From an uncultured Tateyamaria sp. (lineage in GTDB: Bacteria; Pseudomonadota; Alphaproteobacteria; Rhodobacterales; Rhodobacteraceae), in the NCBI RefSeq assembly GCF_947497045.1, contig NZ_CANMEU010000012.1:39439-103438 (forward strand): a stretch of 64,000 nucleotides of DNA, in the 5' to 3' direction. Of the stretch, positions 61,281 to 64,000 are shown in pieces. Position 1 is the first letter of the stretch; the number at the start of each line of letters is the position of its first letter. The translations under genes were made by a program, and so were the position numbers. A model generated the notes under the pieces. The model did not search any database. It was not told the DNA's origin and was given only the letters and a program-made list of their open reading frames with translations.

Positions 61281-64000
61281 ATGAACGTCTCTCAAGGTCA
61301 TTTTCGACTGCGTTGCGTGCGCGCGCTGTTGCTGAGCACGGTGGTGTTCGTGGCACCGGCGGCCTTTGCGCAGACGGTGACTTGGGATGGGGATACCGAC
61401 TCGGACTGGAATACGGGCACCAACTGGGATGGCGATCTGGTTCCGGCACCGGGCGAGGATGTCCTGATCAATGTTGCGCCGCCAGCCGTGGTGGATGTGA
61501 CCGTGCCGACCGTAAACAATGTGGACGTCAACACCGCTGGTGTGCTGAACGTCGTGACCGGCGGCACGTTGACTGCGACCGGCACCGTCACCATCGGTGC
61601 GGGCGGTTCGCTGAGCGTGAGCGGTGGTGGACAGATCAGCGGCACGGCAGTGAACTCGGGCGGCACCGTGACCCTCGCGCAGTCCACGCTGTCAGCCTAT
61701 TCCCAGAGCGGGGCGGGTGGCTCGACCAGCGTGACTGGCGCTGCTGCGATCAACAGTGATGTCACTTTATCGGCGGGCACGTTCTCGAACACGGGCGTGT
61801 TGACCATCACCGGCACGAACAGCACGCTGGACGTGACGAGCGGTGTCACCAACATGACCTCAAGCGGGACCATCACCGCGAATGTGACGACCGCCGCGAC
61901 CGCATCGGATCTGAGCGGGACGGTCACGGGCACGCTGGATGTGACTGGCGGGCAAGCCAATGCCACCGCGGACCTGTCCACCACCGACCAGATCAGCGTC
62001 ACCGGCGGAGAGTTCCAGATCGACAGCGGGGTGACCGTCACGGCCGACACGGGCGGCAACACGAGTGATGATTTCGATGTGGGCGCATCGGGCATACTAG
62101 ACATCGACGGCACAGCCATCGGCAACGTCAATTCGGTTGGCACGGTCCAGTTGGGCGGGGCCATCACCGGCACGCTGACATCGGGAGGCAGCGGGTCGGT
62201 TGTGGTCAACAATACCGCGAGCGTCTCTGGCCTGATCCAGATCGACGATGGCACGCTGACCGTCAACACAGGCCAGACCCTGACCGCGACAAGCGACGTC
62301 AATATCGCCTCTGCAGGCCAGTTGACCGTGAATGCCACAGGCACGATCACCGGGAATGTCACCAATGCGAGTGCCGTGGCCAATGCCAGCTCGAACGCGG
62401 GTACGATCAGCGGCACGCTGACCAACACTGGCGGGCAGTTCACCAACACCGGCACCGTCAACGCGCTGGATGTGGATGGCGGCACCGTCATCAATTCAGG
62501 CGCGGGCGTCGTCACCAACGCGACCACAATCGACAACGGCACCGTGCAGATCGACGGAACCGGGGCAGGGGGCTTTAGCGTCGGTTCGACCGTGACGGTC
62601 AATGGCGGCGGCACGCTGGACGTCAACGCAGGCACCATCGGCGCGGTGACAAACACCGCAGGTACCGTGACCCTGGGCGGCGGCACGCTCGCCAGCCTGA
62701 CCCAGAACGGCACGGGCGTCAGCACGACGGTCGATGGCAGTACAACGGTGAGCGGTGCCACCGATATCGATGTGGGCACGCTGACCATCAACAGCGGCCA
62801 GACCCTCACGGCGACCGGAGGCATCGATATCGCCGCCGCCGCCGCCATGACCGCGACCGGCAACATCACCGGCAATGTGGTCAACAACAGCACCGCGCTG
62901 TCCTCAAGCGCGGGCACACTGAACGGGACGCTGAACAACACCGGGATGTTCTCAAACACAGGCACGGCGGGGGCCACGACAAACTCGGGCACGCTGACCA
63001 ATACCGGCACGCTGGCCTCGCTGACCAATTCAGCCGGAGAGACCACGAACACTGGTACGATCACCGGGGCGGTCTCCGTTACGGGCGGCACGTTTGATCA
63101 GAACGGGGGCACCACCGGAGCCATTACCAACTCGAACGGCGCAGTCGAATTGGGCGGCGGCACAGTGGCCAGCCTGACCCAGAACACAAACGCCTCGACG
63201 ACCACGATCGTGGATGCGAACACCACAGTGTCAGGCGCGACCGACATCGACGAAGGCACGCTGACCATCAACAGCGGCCAGACCCTCACGGCGACCGGAG
63301 GCATCGATATCGCCTCTGCAGGCCAGTTGACCGTGAATGCCACAGGCACGATCACCGGGAATGTCACCAATGCGAGTGCCGTGGCCAATGCCAGCTCGAA
63401 CGCGGGTACGATCAGCGGTACGCTGACCAACACTGGCGGGCAGTTCACCAACACCGGCACCGTCAACGCGCTGGATGTGGATGGCGGCACCGTCATCAAC
63501 TCAGGCGCGGGCGTCGTCACCAACGCGACCACAATCGACAACGGCACCGTGCAGATCGACGGCACCGGGGCAGGGGGCTTTAGCGTCGGTTCGACCGTGA
63601 CGGTCAATGGCGGCGGCACACTGGACGTCAACGCAGGCACCGTCGGCGCGGTGACAAACACCGCAGGTACCGTGACCCTGGGCGGCGGCACGCTCGCCAG
63701 CCTGACCCAGAACGGCACGGGCGTCAGCACGACGGTCGATGGCAGTACAACGGTGAGCGGTGCCACCGATATCGATGTGGGCACGCTGACCATCAACAGC
63801 GGCCAGACCCTCACGGCGACCGGAGGCATCGATATCGCCGCCGCCGCCGCCATGACCGCGACCGGCAACATCACCGGCAATGTGGTCAACAACAGCACCG
63901 CGCTGTCCTCAAGCGCGGGCACACTGAACGGGACGCTGAACAACACCGGGATGTTCTCAAACACAGGCACGGCGGGGGCCACGACAAACTCGGGCACGCT
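61281..64000 (+). CDS. Large repetitive secreted adhesin, probable autotransporter passenger (partial)
   Basis: Open from ATG at 61281 to the window edge (906 codons). A signal peptide ends at about residue 30 (VVFVAPAAFAQ). A start motif typical of autotransporter-like proteins follows (WNTGTNWDGDLVP). The rest is made almost wholly of Thr/Gly/Asn/Val-rich beta-helix units such as GTLTNTGTVN, GTITGNVTNAS and SGTLTNTGGQF, with nearly no Cys, Lys or Arg. A 1005-base in-frame duplication starts at 62302. The end and any membrane anchor lie outside the window. Likely a surface attachment protein. Confidence 0.8.
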   Translation, partial: MNVSQGHFRLRCVRALLLSTVVFVAPAAFAQTVTWDGDTDSDWNTGTNWDGDLVPAPGEDVLINVAPPAVVDVTVPTVNNVDVNTAGVLNVVTGGTLTATGTVTIGAGGSLSVSGGGQISGTAVNSGGTVTLAQSTLSAYSQSGAGGSTSVTGAAAINSDVTLSAGTFSNTGVLTITGTNSTLDVTSGVTNMTSSGTITANVTTAATASDLSGTVTGTLDVTGGQANATADLSTTDQISVTGGEFQIDSGVTVTADTGGNTSDDFDVGASGILDIDGTAIGNVNSVGTVQLGGAITGTLTSGGSGSVVVNNTASVSGLIQIDDGTLTVNTGQTLTATSDVNIASAGQLTVNATGTITGNVTNASAVANASSNAGTISGTLTNTGGQFTNTGTVNALDVDGGTVINSGAGVVTNATTIDNGTVQIDGTGAGGFSVGSTVTVNGGGTLDVNAGTIGAVTNTAGTVTLGGGTLASLTQNGTGVSTTVDGSTTVSGATDIDVGTLTINSGQTLTATGGIDIAAAAAMTATGNITGNVVNNSTALSSSAGTLNGTLNNTGMFSNTGTAGATTNSGTLTNTGTLASLTNSAGETTNTGTITGAVSVTGGTFDQNGGTTGAITNSNGAVELGGGTVASLTQNTNASTTTIVDANTTVSGATDIDEGTLTINSGQTLTATGGIDIASAGQLTVNATGTITGNVTNASAVANASSNAGTISGTLTNTGGQFTNTGTVNALDVDGGTVINSGAGVVTNATTIDNGTVQIDGTGAGGFSVGSTVTVNGGGTLDVNAGTVGAVTNTAGTVTLGGGTLASLTQNGTGVSTTVDGSTTVSGATDIDVGTLTINSGQTLTATGGIDIAAAAAMTATGNITGNVVNNSTALSSSAGTLNGTLNNTGMFSNTGTAGATTNSGT
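62302..64000 (+). repeat. 1005-bp in-frame tandem duplication in the adhesin gene
   Basis: Sequence from about 62302 recurs 1005 bases later from 63307, with only scattered differences, to the window edge (at least 690 bases of the second copy). 1005 is exactly 335 codons, so the frame is kept. A shorter block around 62760-62830 (ACGCTGACCATCAACAGCGG) is also present a third time near 63245-63310 and again near 63780. The near-identity points to recent duplication. Confidence 0.85.

Noticed and set aside
61697..63997. Long minus-strand open frames (61697-63091 and 63098-63997) opposite the adhesin
   Set aside because: They exist because the repetitive plus-strand codons (ACC, GGC, AAC, GTC) contain no stop on the complement. 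The plus strand has a signal peptide and one unbroken frame.
62302..64000. CRISPR-like array
   Set aside because: Repeats are long, coding, in frame and lack unique spacers.

Overview
The window looks like part of an extrachromosomal replicon (plasmid or chromid) of a Roseobacter-group alphaproteobacterium (Rhodobacteraceae). The main evidence is a complete repABC replication/partition operon (57.3-60.9 kb, minus strand) with the repB-repC antisense RNA locus and two 16-bp palindromes matching the repABC parS consensus. Codon use, the GC-rich core and the exopolysaccharide gene set fit the same group. No rRNA, tRNA or CRISPR array was seen.

Layout. (1) 0-1.6 kb: wreckage of an IS30-family and an IS3-family element. 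(2) 1.7-14.9 kb: a visibly AT-richer block of surface-glycan genes: GT2 and DUF616-type glycosyltransferases, three methyltransferases, an asparagine-synthase homologue, a membrane protein/DCC-family pair and an MsbA-like ABC exporter. A second, internally deleted IS30 remnant (15.0-15.4 kb) closes the block, so it reads as an imported island. (3) 15.5-35.6 kb: a GC-rich exopolysaccharide locus of the Wzx/Wzy type: Wza-like export protein, Wzz/BY-kinase-like co-polymerase, Wzy-like polymerase, Wzx-like flippase, ExoY-like priming transferase, GT2/GT4 transferases, and decorating enzymes (sulfotransferase, pyruvyltransferase, F420-hydrogenase-beta-like protein, three hexapeptide acyltransferases, SGNH hydrolase), plus a secreted beta-helix protein. 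(4) 36.0-37.1 kb: a RES/Xre toxin-antitoxin pair with palindromic operator candidates. (5) 37.2-57.0 kb: an unusual envelope/signalling locus. (6) 57.2-60.9 kb: repABC. (7) 61.3 kb to the window end: the first 906 codons of a large repetitive secreted adhesin.

Region 5 is the most novel part. A TssL(DotU-OmpA)-TssM(IcmF)-TagF-PppA-PpkA operon, which is the membrane complex and threonine-phosphorylation switch of type VI secretion, stands here without sheath, tube, baseplate, ClpV, Hcp or VgrG genes. It converges on an operon encoding an ExbB-type proton channel, two ExbD-type proteins and a TonB/TolA-like protein. The C-terminal domain of the TonB-like protein looks homologous to the predicted periplasmic C-terminal domain of the PpkA kinase, which ties the two operons together. 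Nearby lie a 1286-residue protein with a papain-like Gln/Cys motif, a helical-repeat partner candidate and secreted small proteins including a peptidoglycan-binding one. I infer a proton-motive-force-coupled, phosphorylation-controlled envelope machine built partly from T6SS parts. The rest of a T6SS could still lie outside this window.
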